NCBI GenBank assembly: GCA_030460725.1
Contig: JAKECL010000078.1
Location: 1-7,421, forward strand
DNA: 7,421 bases
Direction of reading: 5' to 3'
Source: Propionibacterium sp.
Lineage (GTDB): Bacteria > Actinomycetota > Actinomycetes > Actinomycetales > Actinomycetaceae
Part shown: one piece after another, positions 1 to 6,688 of the stretch
Position numbering within the stretch: position 1 is the stretch's first letter
How the letters are laid out: the number at the start of each line of letters is the position of its first letter
The notes under the pieces: generated by a model
Databases searched by the model: none
Seen by the model: the letters and a program-made list of their open reading frames with translations, nothing else
What the model was told of the DNA's origin: nothing
Position numbers and translations under genes: made by a program

Positions 1-3
1 TCT

Positions 4-38
4 GGCCCCCCGGGGGGCGCGGGGGGTTCTATTTTTTT
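4..38 (+). terminator. Probable intrinsic terminator for a plus-strand gene left of the window
   Basis: A run of six C (6-11) can pair with six G (21-26), with two more G-T wobble pairs (4-5 with 27-28), and the hairpin is followed directly by a T-rich tail with seven consecutive T at 32-38. Hairpin plus T-run is the pattern of a rho-independent terminator read left to right. No gene on that strand is visible, so this would serve a convergent gene ending outside the window. The homopolymer-rich sequence could also contain assembly errors. Confidence 0.5.
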
Positions 39-55
39 ACTTCCCGGCCCCTGGG

Positions 56-88
56 GGGGCCCCGGGGCCCCACGCCCCGGGGGGCCCC
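56..88 (-). terminator. G/C-only hairpin downstream of the binding-protein gene
   Basis: GGGG, CCCC and GGGG blocks (56-67) pair with CCCC, GGGG and CCCC blocks (75-88), giving about 12 G-C pairs with a two-base bulge (83-84) and a seven-base loop (68-74). It lies 29 bases past the minus-strand stop codon at 118. Read on the minus strand it is not followed by a T-run (an A-run comes instead), so it is either a factor-assisted terminator or a 3' end-protecting hairpin of the importer mRNA. The fold is seen in the sequence; termination is inferred. Confidence 0.45.
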
Positions 89-117
89 ACTGATGTCGTC
101 ACATCACAGGACGTGAC

Positions 118-1839
118 TCACTTGGTGAAGCCGATGTCCTCGGCGCGCACCGTCTGCATGCCGAAGGCGCCATAGTTGGCGAGGTTCGACGGCACTGCAG
201 TCATCTCAAGGCGACGGTAGATCGGGACAGTCATGACGGCGTCCCAGATGGCCTTGTCAGCCTGGTTGACCAGCTCGACGCGCTTGTCGTGGTCAGGCTC
301 GGTCGCAATCTGCGGGATCAGCGACTTGACGGTCTCGTCGCAGTAGCGGGAGTAGTTCATTCCGCCGTTCTGGGCCAGGGAGTTGTCGCAGCCGTAGATC
401 TGGCCGACATTCTGCATCGGGTAGGGCGTGCCCTGCCAGGTGAAGGTCGTGACGCCGAACTTTCCGCCCGGAACCGTGTCGGAGAAGAACGCGTCGGAGT
501 CGACGTTGTTGATGTTGACCTTGACGCCAATCTCCTTCATCTGGGCCTGCAGCAGCTCGCCCTCGTTCTTGGAGGTGGGGACGTCAGGCATCATGGCGTA
601 GTCGAACTCGAGGGTCTGGCCGTCCTTCTCGCGGTAGCCGGAGGTCTCGTTCAGCTTCCAGCCCAGCGCGTCCAGGTCGGACCCGGCCGTCTCGGGGTTG
701 TAGGCGTAATCGGCGGAGTTGTCCTGGTAGCCGTCCTGACCGGGCATGAAGAAGTGGTTGCCCATCATCAGCTCGGAGGGAACCAGGTCGGGAATGCCCG
801 CGAGGTCGGAGTTGGCGATGGACTCGCGATCAATGCCCTTGTTGATGGCCTGACGGACCTTGACGTCCTGGAGCACACCGGACTCGGAGTTGAAGGTGAA
901 GTGGCGCCACTGCAGTCCACCGGCGCGACGGATCTCGGCGTCGGAACGGGTGGCAGCCTGCTGGTACTGGTCGCCATTGATGATGCCGTTGAGCTCATCG
1001 ACCTCGGAGTTCGCGAATGCTGTGGCCGCGGCGGCGGCGTCCATGGCCCGGAAGCTCACGGTGTCCAGCATCGGCTTGTCACCCCACCAGTTGGGGTTCG
1101 GGACCATCTTGACGACCTGCTGAGCAGTGTCGACCGAGTCGATGACGTAGGGGCCTGCACCCCAGTCGTTGTTGTAGTCCTTCCAGCCCTCATTGAAGGT
1201 CTTGGCATCGGCCATGGCCTCCTTGGGGAAGACACCGGAGACGACGCCCGACCAGTCGGGGTAGGAGGACTTGAAGGTGATGACCACCTGGTTGTCCTCG
1301 GCGCCCTTCTCGATGGAGGCGATCTGGTCCCATCCGTCGGTGGAGCCGCAGTAGAAGTCTGCGTTGTCGCCGTTGCAGGCCTTCCAGTTGGACTGGTAGT
1401 CCTCCCAGTCGATCGCGCGCCCGGAGTTCCACTTGGAGTCCGGGTTGAGCGTCAGGGTGATGACCTGACCGGTGGTGTCGGTGGGATCCTGCTCATCGAT
1501 CTTCTCGATGTAGTCAGGATTCGTCTTGTAGGTGCCGTCAGCGTTGTAGATGAGGTTGGCGGGCTCGATGAAGCGGTTCATGCGGTTCAGGTCGACAGAA
1601 GTGCCTTCCTGCTGCATGTAGTTCCAGTTGGTCGGCATCGACGTGATCGTCAGACGCAGATCACCGCCCTGCTGCAGAGCGTCGCGGGGCTGGATGTTGA
1701 GATCCGAGAGGGCCAGGCCCTCCGCGGAGCTGCCGGACTGTCCGGACTGTCCGGACTGCCCGGATCCACCGGCGCAACCGGTGAGCGCCAGCGCTGCAAC
1801 AGCGCCGACGGCCGCAAGGGCACGGGAAGTGTGCCGCAT
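118..1839 (-). CDS. Family-5 extracellular substrate-binding lipoprotein of a peptide-type ABC importer
   Basis: A 573-residue lipoprotein expected to sit on the outer face of the membrane and deliver peptides, or another small solute, to the adjacent permeases. A basic N-terminus (MRHTSR) and hydrophobic stretch (residues 7-20) lead to the lipobox LTGC with Cys22 as the lipid-modified residue. A Gly/Ser/Gln linker follows (about 23-40). The rest reads as an SBP_bac_5 domain (about 57-570), including the typical segment AGPYVIDSV (228-236) followed by NPNWWGDKP (248-256). Total length is usual for the family. Cysteines at 155/164 and 484/500 form two close pairs that could be disulfides. The ATG is preceded by GGAGGT (1846-1851), six bases away, which fixes the start. 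It is the last gene of the operon, 205 bases after the ATPase, an arrangement that may allow expression separate from the other subunits. The substrate cannot be told from sequence; peptides are the family default, but some members bind nickel, heme or sugars. Confidence 0.93.
   Translation of the reverse strand: MRHTSRALAAVGAVAALALTGCAGGSGQSGQSGQSGSSAEGLALSDLNIQPRDALQQGGDLRLTITSMPTNWNYMQQEGTSVDLNRMNRFIEPANLIYNADGTYKTNPDYIEKIDEQDPTDTTGQVITLTLNPDSKWNSGRAIDWEDYQSNWKACNGDNADFYCGSTDGWDQIASIEKGAEDNQVVITFKSSYPDWSGVVSGVFPKEAMADAKTFNEGWKDYNNDWGAGPYVIDSVDTAQQVVKMVPNPNWWGDKPMLDTVSFRAMDAAAAATAFANSEVDELNGIINGDQYQQAATRSDAEIRRAGGLQWRHFTFNSESGVLQDVKVRQAINKGIDRESIANSDLAGIPDLVPSELMMGNHFFMPGQDGYQDNSADYAYNPETAGSDLDALGWKLNETSGYREKDGQTLEFDYAMMPDVPTSKNEGELLQAQMKEIGVKVNINNVDSDAFFSDTVPGGKFGVTTFTWQGTPYPMQNVGQIYGCDNSLAQNGGMNYSRYCDETVKSLIPQIATEPDHDKRVELVNQADKAIWDAVMTVPIYRRLEMTAVPSNLANYGAFGMQTVRAEDIGFTK
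1732..1767 (-). repeat. 9-bp tandem repeat coding Gly-Gln-Ser in the lipoprotein linker
   Basis: The nine-base unit tccggactg occurs exactly at 1741-1749 and 1750-1758, with a one-mismatch copy before (1732-1740) and a more degenerate copy after (1759-1767). On the coding strand it gives three consecutive Gly-Gln-Ser units (about residues 27-35), just after the lipidated Cys22. Because the unit is three codons, copy-number changes would keep the frame and only lengthen or shorten the tether between membrane anchor and binding domain. Confidence 0.85.
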
Positions 1840-1845
1840 TGTGAT

Positions 1846-1851
1846 ACCTCC
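1846..1851 (-). promoter_or_regulatory. Ribosome binding site of the binding-protein gene
   Basis: GGAGGT on the minus strand, six bases before the ATG at 1839, is a strong Shine-Dalgarno match. It supports the chosen start and implies efficient translation, as expected for a binding protein needed in excess over its permease. Confidence 0.8.
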
Positions 1852-1957
1852 ATGGGATTGGTTCGGTGGATCCGTCCCATGACTGGGGGTCGAGGGCCGG
1901 ACCCATTGTTCAAGGATAGGTCAAGAGCTGATCGGCACTGCCATCAGTACCCTGCGA

Positions 1958-1991
1958 GGACCGTGTTGCGACCGAATCGCAACACGCGTCC
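1958..1991 (-). promoter_or_regulatory. Strong inverted repeat (mRNA hairpin or operator) before the binding-protein gene
   Basis: Ten bases cgtgttgcga (1962-1971) are perfectly repeated in inverse as tcgcaacacg (1977-1986) around a five-base spacer. GGAC/GTCC (1958-1961 with 1988-1991) adds four pairs past one bulged base at 1987. On the minus-strand transcript this gives a 14-pair stem with a UUCGG loop, 53 bases after the ATPase stop codon. No T-run follows, so it is not a standard terminator. A processing or stabilising hairpin that raises the level of binding-protein mRNA over the upstream genes, or a DNA operator, are both possible. Confidence 0.65.
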
Positions 1992-2044
1992 GCCCAGTGT
2001 GTGACGTGGACGACTGCCGAAGTCTCCCGGTCCGTCCGAGAAGA

Positions 2045-4252
2045 TCAGAAGACGTGCAGGGACTCCGCGTAGTGGCACGCCACCAGGTTCGCAGCCTGGT
2101 CGGAGCGGACCTTCAGCTCCGGGTCCTCGTCAATGCACTTCTGCTGCTCGCCCGGATCGAGACCGATGAACTTCGGGCAACGTGTCCTGAAGCGACAGCC
2201 CGAAGGGGGGTTGGCCGGGGAGGGCAGGTCTCCCTGGAGCAGGATGCGCCGACGGGACCGTTCCTTGGCGGGGTCCGGAATGGGGATGGCGGAGAGGAGT
2301 GCCTGGGTGTAGGGGTGGCTGGGGCGGTCGAAGACCTCCTCGACGTCCCCGATCTCCACAAGCTTGCCCAGGTACATGACGGCCACACGATCCGCGATGT
2401 GCCGGATGACCGAGAGGTCGTGGGCCACGAAGAGGTAGGACAGACCCAACTTCGTCTTCAGCTCGTCGAGCAGGTTGATCACGCCAGCCTGGATGGAGAC
2501 ATCCAGGGCGGACACGGGCTCGTCGAGGACCAGGAGCTTCGGCTCCATTGCCAGTGCTCGAGCGATGCCCACCCTCTGGCGCTGCCCTCCGGAGAAGTGC
2601 CGCGGGTAGCGGTTGAGGTGCGCCGCCTCCAGACCGACCAGCTCAATGAGCTCACGCACACGCCCCTCGACCTGCTTCTTCGAGTAGCCGTTGTACTTCA
2701 GCGGTTCGGCAATGATGTCGAAGATCGGCATGCGCGGGTCCAAGGAAGCCATCGGGTCCTGGAAGACGACCTGGAGGTCGCGCCGTGTCTGCACACGGTC
2801 GCGGCGTCCCATCGATCCCGTGTCCTTGCCCAGCACGACAATGCGACCGTTCTCCGGAGCCTTGAGTTCAAGGATCTCCAGCAACGTCGTGGTCTTCCCG
2901 GATCCGGACTCCCCGACGAGACCCATGGTCTCCCCGGCGCGGATCTCGAAGGAGATGCCGTCCACGGCGTGCACGGTGCCCACCCGACGCTTGAACACGG
3001 CCCCCTTCGTGAGGGGGAAGGTCTTCACGAGATCCTCGACCGAGAGGACGATCTCGCGGTCCTCACGGTTGCGACGCCCCACCATCCGGTCGATGTGGGC
3101 GGGAATCGGATACATGTCCGAGAAGCTCAGGTTCCCCCGCGCGATGTCGCCCGAACGCACGCAGGCTGCGAAGTGGGGTTCCTCGACCTCCGTGACCTCC
3201 GTCGGGTGGTCGCTCGTCTCGTGGTAGGAATCCGTGGGCGCCAGCGGCGGCTCAGCACCCAAGCAGGCGTCCACCGCCATCGGGCAGCGTGGGGCGAAGG
3301 GGCATCCGGTGGGCAGGGCCAGCATGGAAGGCGGGTTCCCCTCCAGGGTCGCCAGCGCATCCTCCGAGGTCTGGTCGGGGCGGGGAAGGGCACCGAGCAG
3401 ACCGATGGTGTAAGGCATGCGGGAGCCGTAGAAGATGTCCTCGACACTCCCGCGCTCGACCACGCGGCCCGCGTACATGACCGCCACCTTGTCGGCCAGC
3501 CCCGCCACGACACCGAGATCGTGGGTGATCATGATGACGGCCGCACCGGTCTCGCGCTGTGCGGTCTTGAGCAGTTCCAGGATCTGCGCCTGGATGGTGA
3601 CGTCGAGCGCAGTCGTCGGTTCGTCGCAGATGATCAGGTCGGGGTCATTGGCGATGGCCATGGCGATCATGGCGCGCTGACGCATACCGCCCGAGAACTC
3701 GTGCGGGAACGACTTGAAGCGGACCTCCGGGTTCGGGATCCCGACCTTGCGCAACAGCTCGACGGCTCGCGCGGTCGCCTCCTGGTCGGAGTACCTGGTG
3801 TGCACGCGCAGTGCCTCCACCAGCTGGTCGCCGATGGTGTACACGGGTGTGAGCGCCGACAGCGGGTCCTGGAACACCATCGCGACCTTGCGGCCTCGCA
3901 CACGGGACATGTAGGCATCCGAGCGTCCCAGCAGGTCCACGCCGTGGAGCTTCACGGAACCCTCGACATTGGCGGACTCGTCGAGCAGCCCCATGATCGA
4001 CATGGAGGTCACGGACTTGCCCGACCCCGACTCACCGACGATTCCCAGCACCTCTCCGGCGTCCAGGGAGAAGGAGACTCCGCGAACCGCGTGCACCTCG
4101 CCGTCCTCGGATGGGAAGGTGACGTGGAGGTCCTCGACCTCCAGCACCGGGACGCCGGGGGTGCGCACCGGCAGGTCGGAGTCGTCGCGGTGACGACGCC
4201 CGCGGGCGGGCACGGGTGCGGACGGGGACGTGGTGGTTGTATCGCTGCTCAC
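2045..4252 (-). CDS. Fused DppD-DppF-type ATPase (two nucleotide-binding domains) of peptide importer
   Basis: A 735-residue cytoplasmic protein that carries both ATPase halves of a peptide-type importer, which are commonly two separate proteins of about 330 residues. Domain 1 (about 36-365): Walker A GESGSGKS (73-80), Q-loop Gln128, signature FSGGMRQR (186-193), Walker B ending in Asp210-Glu211, switch His244. Domain 2 (about 401-730): Walker A GESGSGKT (447-454), Q-loop Gln498, signature FSGGQRQR (553-560), Walker B Asp577-Glu578, switch His611. Both domains keep every catalytic motif, so both ATP sites should be active. Each ends in the oligopeptide-type C-terminal extension with four Cys (317, 323, 330, 364 and 686, 692, 706, 726), a pattern linked in Dpp-type ATPases to an iron-sulfur cluster. 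The start is GTG with AGGAGG at 4259-4264, six bases upstream; no earlier in-frame start exists after the preceding stop. Residues 1-35 are a probably disordered tail and about 366-400 form the interdomain linker. Confidence 0.94.
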   Translation of the reverse strand: MSSDTTTTSPSAPVPARGRRHRDDSDLPVRTPGVPVLEVEDLHVTFPSEDGEVHAVRGVSFSLDAGEVLGIVGESGSGKSVTSMSIMGLLDESANVEGSVKLHGVDLLGRSDAYMSRVRGRKVAMVFQDPLSALTPVYTIGDQLVEALRVHTRYSDQEATARAVELLRKVGIPNPEVRFKSFPHEFSGGMRQRAMIAMAIANDPDLIICDEPTTALDVTIQAQILELLKTAQRETGAAVIMITHDLGVVAGLADKVAVMYAGRVVERGSVEDIFYGSRMPYTIGLLGALPRPDQTSEDALATLEGNPPSMLALPTGCPFAPRCPMAVDACLGAEPPLAPTDSYHETSDHPTEVTEVEEPHFAACVRSGDIARGNLSFSDMYPIPAHIDRMVGRRNREDREIVLSVEDLVKTFPLTKGAVFKRRVGTVHAVDGISFEIRAGETMGLVGESGSGKTTTLLEILELKAPENGRIVVLGKDTGSMGRRDRVQTRRDLQVVFQDPMASLDPRMPIFDIIAEPLKYNGYSKKQVEGRVRELIELVGLEAAHLNRYPRHFSGGQRQRVGIARALAMEPKLLVLDEPVSALDVSIQAGVINLLDELKTKLGLSYLFVAHDLSVIRHIADRVAVMYLGKLVEIGDVEEVFDRPSHPYTQALLSAIPIPDPAKERSRRRILLQGDLPSPANPPSGCRFRTRCPKFIGLDPGEQQKCIDEDPELKVRSDQAANLVACHYAESLHVF

Positions 4253-4338
4253 CGGTGGCCTCCTGTGGTCGACGCGGGCCTGCCGGGCATCTCACGCACG
4301 AGGGCGGGGCCGTTGGTGGTGGTCTGGGAGGAGGTCAT
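4249..4338 (-). CDS. Possible 29-residue ORF bridging the permease and ATPase genes
   Basis: I do not recognise this ORF. It starts ATG within ATGA, where the TGA is the stop of the DppC-type gene, and ends in TGA within GTGA, where the GTG is the start of the ATPase gene. It has its own AGGAGGT (4344-4350), five bases from the ATG, and 26 of 29 codons end in G or C, more than at the other two codon positions (about 16 and 21 of 29). The product begins MTSSQTTTNG and is Ser/Thr/Pro/Gly-rich with no membrane segment. It could be a translational-coupling leader that carries ribosomes over the 82-base gap, a small protein, or a remnant of a duplicated ATPase start. Chance is possible at this length. 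Confidence 0.35.
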   Translation of the reverse strand: MTSSQTTTNGPALVREMPGRPASTTGGHR

Positions 4339-5285
4339 GCCCGACCTCCTGAGTTGGAGGAGGGATCCAGCGCGTCACGCAGACCGTCACCCATGAAGTT
4401 GATGAAGACCAGCATGAGTGTCAGGACCGTGGCGGGGGCCAGGAAGGCCCAGGGGAAGGAGGTGGCCATCTGCTGGCCAGCCGCGAGAAGGGTGCCCAAG
4501 GAGGTCTCAGGGGACTGGACGCCGAACCCGAAGTAGGACAGGACCGTCTCTGACATGACCGCGGAGACCACCCCGAGTGTGGCGTCGATGATCAGGTAGG
4601 ACGAGACATTGGGGATGATGTGGCGCACGATGATCGTCCACGACGGCACGGACATGTACTTCGCTGCGCGCACGTAGTCGAGGCTGATGACCGACAGGGT
4701 CATGGAGCGGATCACGCGTGCCGTCAGCATCCACCCGAAGGCCGACAGCAGGAAGATGAACATCGCGGTGGATCCCTTCGATCCCGCGAAGCGCTGCGTG
4801 ATGATGGCGATCAGCAGGAATGAGGGGATCACCAGCATGAGGTCGATGACCCACAGGATGGTCTTGTCGATGACCTTGCCGAAGTATGCGGCCGCAGATC
4901 CGACCAGGGCTGCGACCACGGTCTGGATTGCCGCGACCGCCAGGCCGATGACCAGGGACTTGCGCAGCCCCTCGACGGTCATCGCGTAGATGTCGCGCCC
5001 GTTCTGGGAGGTGCCGAACCAGTGCTCGGCGGAAGGCGCCTGCAGGAAGGCATGGGAGTCAACCTGGGTGTACTCCCATTTGCCGATCACATTGCCGAAG
5101 AGGGCGAAGAGCACGATGAGGACGAAACCGACCATGCCCACGACTGCCGTGCGGTTGCGCAGGAACCTGCGCGTGACGAGCTGTCGCCTGTTCAGGCGCT
5201 GAGGTGCCACCGTCGGATCGTGTGGTGCCAATGGGTCGCCTGCAGCGACGTCGACCTCTGTCTGGGGTGCGTTGATGTCCGCCAT
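4335..5285 (-). CDS. DppC/OppC-type permease of peptide ABC importer
   Basis: A 316-residue inner-membrane protein forming one half of the importer channel. A 44-residue hydrophilic N-terminal tail is followed by a first membrane helix (about 46-67), the OppC-type external motif HWFGTSQNGRDIY (88-100), and five further helices (about 111-134, 143-162, 173-192, 227-250, 280-299). The cytoplasmic coupling (EAA) loop reads DYVRAAKYMSV and ends RHIIPN (203-226); the Gly usual after the AA-x-x-x core is Ser212 here. The C-terminus GDGLRDALDP (299-308) is standard for the family, so the protein is complete. The ATG at 5285 has AAGGAGG at 5294-5300, eight bases upstream, and lies 16 bases after the DppB-type stop codon, which implies one transcript and coupled translation. 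It is expected to pair with the DppB-type protein and dock on one domain of the fused ATPase. Confidence 0.93.
   Translation of the reverse strand: MADINAPQTEVDVAAGDPLAPHDPTVAPQRLNRRQLVTRRFLRNRTAVVGMVGFVLIVLFALFGNVIGKWEYTQVDSHAFLQAPSAEHWFGTSQNGRDIYAMTVEGLRKSLVIGLAVAAIQTVVAALVGSAAAYFGKVIDKTILWVIDLMLVIPSFLLIAIITQRFAGSKGSTAMFIFLLSAFGWMLTARVIRSMTLSVISLDYVRAAKYMSVPSWTIIVRHIIPNVSSYLIIDATLGVVSAVMSETVLSYFGFGVQSPETSLGTLLAAGQQMATSFPWAFLAPATVLTLMLVFINFMGDGLRDALDPSSNSGGRA
4344..4350 (-). promoter_or_regulatory. Shine-Dalgarno site inside the 3' end of the DppC-type gene
   Basis: AGGAGGT is located within the last codons of the permease gene, five bases before the ATG at 4338 that overlaps its stop codon. 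It lies more than 90 bases from the ATPase GTG, so it cannot serve that start directly. Its position fits only the 29-codon ORF; the ATPase has its own AGGAGG at 4259-4264. Confidence 0.5.
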
Positions 5286-5293
5286 GATGTGGT

Positions 5294-5300
5294 CCTCCTT
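5294..5300 (-). promoter_or_regulatory. Ribosome binding site of the DppC-type gene
   Basis: AAGGAGG on the minus strand lies between the DppB-type stop codon (5302) and the ATG at 5285, eight bases from the latter. It fixes the start and indicates translation restart within the operon. Confidence 0.75.
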
Positions 5301-5301
5301 C

Positions 5302-6285
5302 TCAGCTCACGCGCACGCGCGGGTCGACTGCGACCGTGAAGATGTCGGAGAGCATCAACCCGAAGAAGGTGCACGCTGCGGAGAACGCGACCACCGCCAC
5401 GGTTCCGTTGATGTCCTGCCCGGTGATGGACGTGACGGAGTAGATCCCCATGCCGTGCCACCCGTAGACCTGCTCGGTGATCGCAGCTCCCGTGAACAGC
5501 GTGGCGATCACGAAGGCGAAGTAGGTGGCCATGGGCACCAGGGCCGTGCGCAGGGCGTGACGACGCATGGCCTTGCCCTTGGTGAGTCCCTTGGCCCGGG
5601 CGGTGCGCACGTAGTCAGCTCCCAGGGTGTCCAGCATCAGGTTGCGCTGGTAGCGCGAGTAGGTCGCGATACCGCCCAGGGACATCGAGATGGTGGGGAG
5701 CAGGAGGTGTTGGAGCCTGTCCACCAGCTCCGCGCCGGGATAGCTCCCCATGCGACCGGTCTCCCCGATGAACTCGAACCAGTTCAGGCCGGTGCCCTGG
5801 TTGAACCGGGTCGCCAGGATCTGCAGGACGGTCGCAATGACGATCGTCGGCGTCGAGATGATGATCAGGCTGATGATGGAGGTCAGCCGGTCGGAGAACT
5901 TGTACTGTCTGGTCGCCGTCCACGCACCCAGGGCAACGCCGCCGAGGATGCCGACGAAGGAGGCAATCGTGATCAGTCGCACCGAGACCCAGATGCGCGT
6001 GGCGAGGATCGTGTTGACTGCCTCACCCTTCGGGGTCATGCCCCAGTCCCAGCTGGTGAAGACACCTTCGAACCAGATCTTGTAACGCTCGAACAACGGG
6101 ATGTCCGTGTTGAGGTTGTAGTCGGTGAGCTGGGCGATGACGGCAGCCTTGTTGAGGTTCGGGTTCGTCCAGTCGAATGTTGCCTTGGGTTCGAGCGACG
6201 ACCCGGCCAGCAGGTACGCGATCGTCACTGCGATGAACAGCAGTACGACGTAGTTCAGCAGGCGCCGGAACAGGTATCGGTACAT
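5302..6285 (-). CDS. DppB/OppB-type permease of peptide ABC importer
   Basis: A 327-residue inner-membrane protein, first gene of the operon and the other half of the channel. It begins MYRYLFRRLLNY, the usual DppB opening, with helix 1 at about 9-27, a large external segment (about 28-95), then helices at about 99-121, 134-155, 190-210, 248-270 and 296-320. The coupling loop DYVRTARAKGL ending in RTALVP (224-251) keeps the EAA-type Gly, and the end DPRVRVS is normal. I chose ATG at 6285 because it gives the family N-terminus. The frame stays open upstream to a GTG at 6327, which would add 14 residues with no homologous look and no Shine-Dalgarno. The ATG also lacks a clear one; a TANNNT box (TAAGAT, 6295-6290) sits only four bases ahead, so the start mechanism is unclear. 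Confidence 0.9.
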   Translation of the reverse strand: MYRYLFRRLLNYVVLLFIAVTIAYLLAGSSLEPKATFDWTNPNLNKAAVIAQLTDYNLNTDIPLFERYKIWFEGVFTSWDWGMTPKGEAVNTILATRIWVSVRLITIASFVGILGGVALGAWTATRQYKFSDRLTSIISLIIISTPTIVIATVLQILATRFNQGTGLNWFEFIGETGRMGSYPGAELVDRLQHLLLPTISMSLGGIATYSRYQRNLMLDTLGADYVRTARAKGLTKGKAMRRHALRTALVPMATYFAFVIATLFTGAAITEQVYGWHGMGIYSVTSITGQDINGTVAVVAFSAACTFFGLMLSDIFTVAVDPRVRVS

Positions 6286-6435
6286 CGGGATCTTACTTTC
6301 GGAGGGAGCCCCTGGTCCCCCACCCACCGTGAGATGTGTGCAGGACCGCGGAACTCGGTGTCATCCTCGGGACCTGGCATCCCCTGGGGGGCGGCAGGCC
6401 CAACCCCGGTTCAGTCAACTCCCGACGACGCGGTC

Positions 6436-6481
6436 AGAATACCGTTTCTTGACCTTACGGCACCCAGAGCCGTGACGGGAA
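6436..6481 (-). promoter_or_regulatory. Weak promoter candidates for the importer operon
   Basis: Two TANNNT-type -10 boxes occur on the minus strand: TATTCT (6441-6436) and TAAGGT (6457-6452). The second has TTCCCG (6481-6476) at 18-base spacing as a poor -35. Either would give a leader of about 140-160 bases before the ATG at 6285. This is the least G/C-rich part of the intergenic region, which is consistent with promoter DNA, but neither match is strong. Confidence 0.3.
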
Positions 6482-6688
6482 ATCAGCGGGCCCCAATCGT
6501 GGCGAGCGAGACAGCACTGCGTCACGTTCTCAGGATCTCCTCCCGTTCATGACGCCGACGGGTCGCCCGGTGCGAGCCGGGTGCCCCACCATGGGCCCAA
6601 CGTCCCTCGCGTGAGGTCCTTTCGAATGGCTCAACTCGGCTCGCCCCCGACGAGCCCCCACATGTGACCAGGGCGAACCTCGATGGCG

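Larger units (their letters stand above)
1840..2044 (-). other. Intergenic region between ATPase and binding-protein genes
   Basis: These 205 bases contain no ORF that looks coding. They hold the strong inverted repeat at 1958-1991, a weaker five-pair hairpin (1887-1891 with 1900-1904) in the leader of the binding-protein gene, and the Shine-Dalgarno site. A TTGACC hexamer (minus strand, 1924-1919) resembles a -35 box but has no matching -10 at normal spacing, so I see no convincing separate promoter. Confidence 0.6.

Noticed and set aside
1919..1924. TTGACC on the minus strand as -35 of a separate binding-protein promoter
   Set aside because: At 17-base spacing the -10 position reads TCCGGC, and no TANNNT box lies at acceptable distance.
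289..2004. 571-codon plus-strand open frame opposite the binding-protein gene
   Set aside because: It mirrors a clear lipoprotein gene; its translation is Val/Gly/Leu-rich with no recognisable domain. Long antisense frames are expected from high third-position GC.
1997..4396. 799-codon plus-strand open frame opposite the ATPase gene
   Set aside because: The opposite strand has all motifs of two ATPase domains. The plus-strand product is Arg/His/Asp/Val-rich and motif-free, the usual antisense shadow.
6449..6454. TTGACC on the plus strand as -35 of a mutarotase promoter
   Set aside because: No -10 box follows at 15-19 bases, and the site is about 270 bases from the gene.
5272..6552. 426-codon plus-strand open frame opposite the DppB-type gene
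   Set aside because: Same shadow pattern; it also runs into the intergenic region without any ribosome site or domain.
6549..6614. 21-codon plus-strand ORF in the divergent intergenic region
   Set aside because: No Shine-Dalgarno precedes the ATG (the preceding bases are pyrimidine-rich), and such short frames are frequent by chance.
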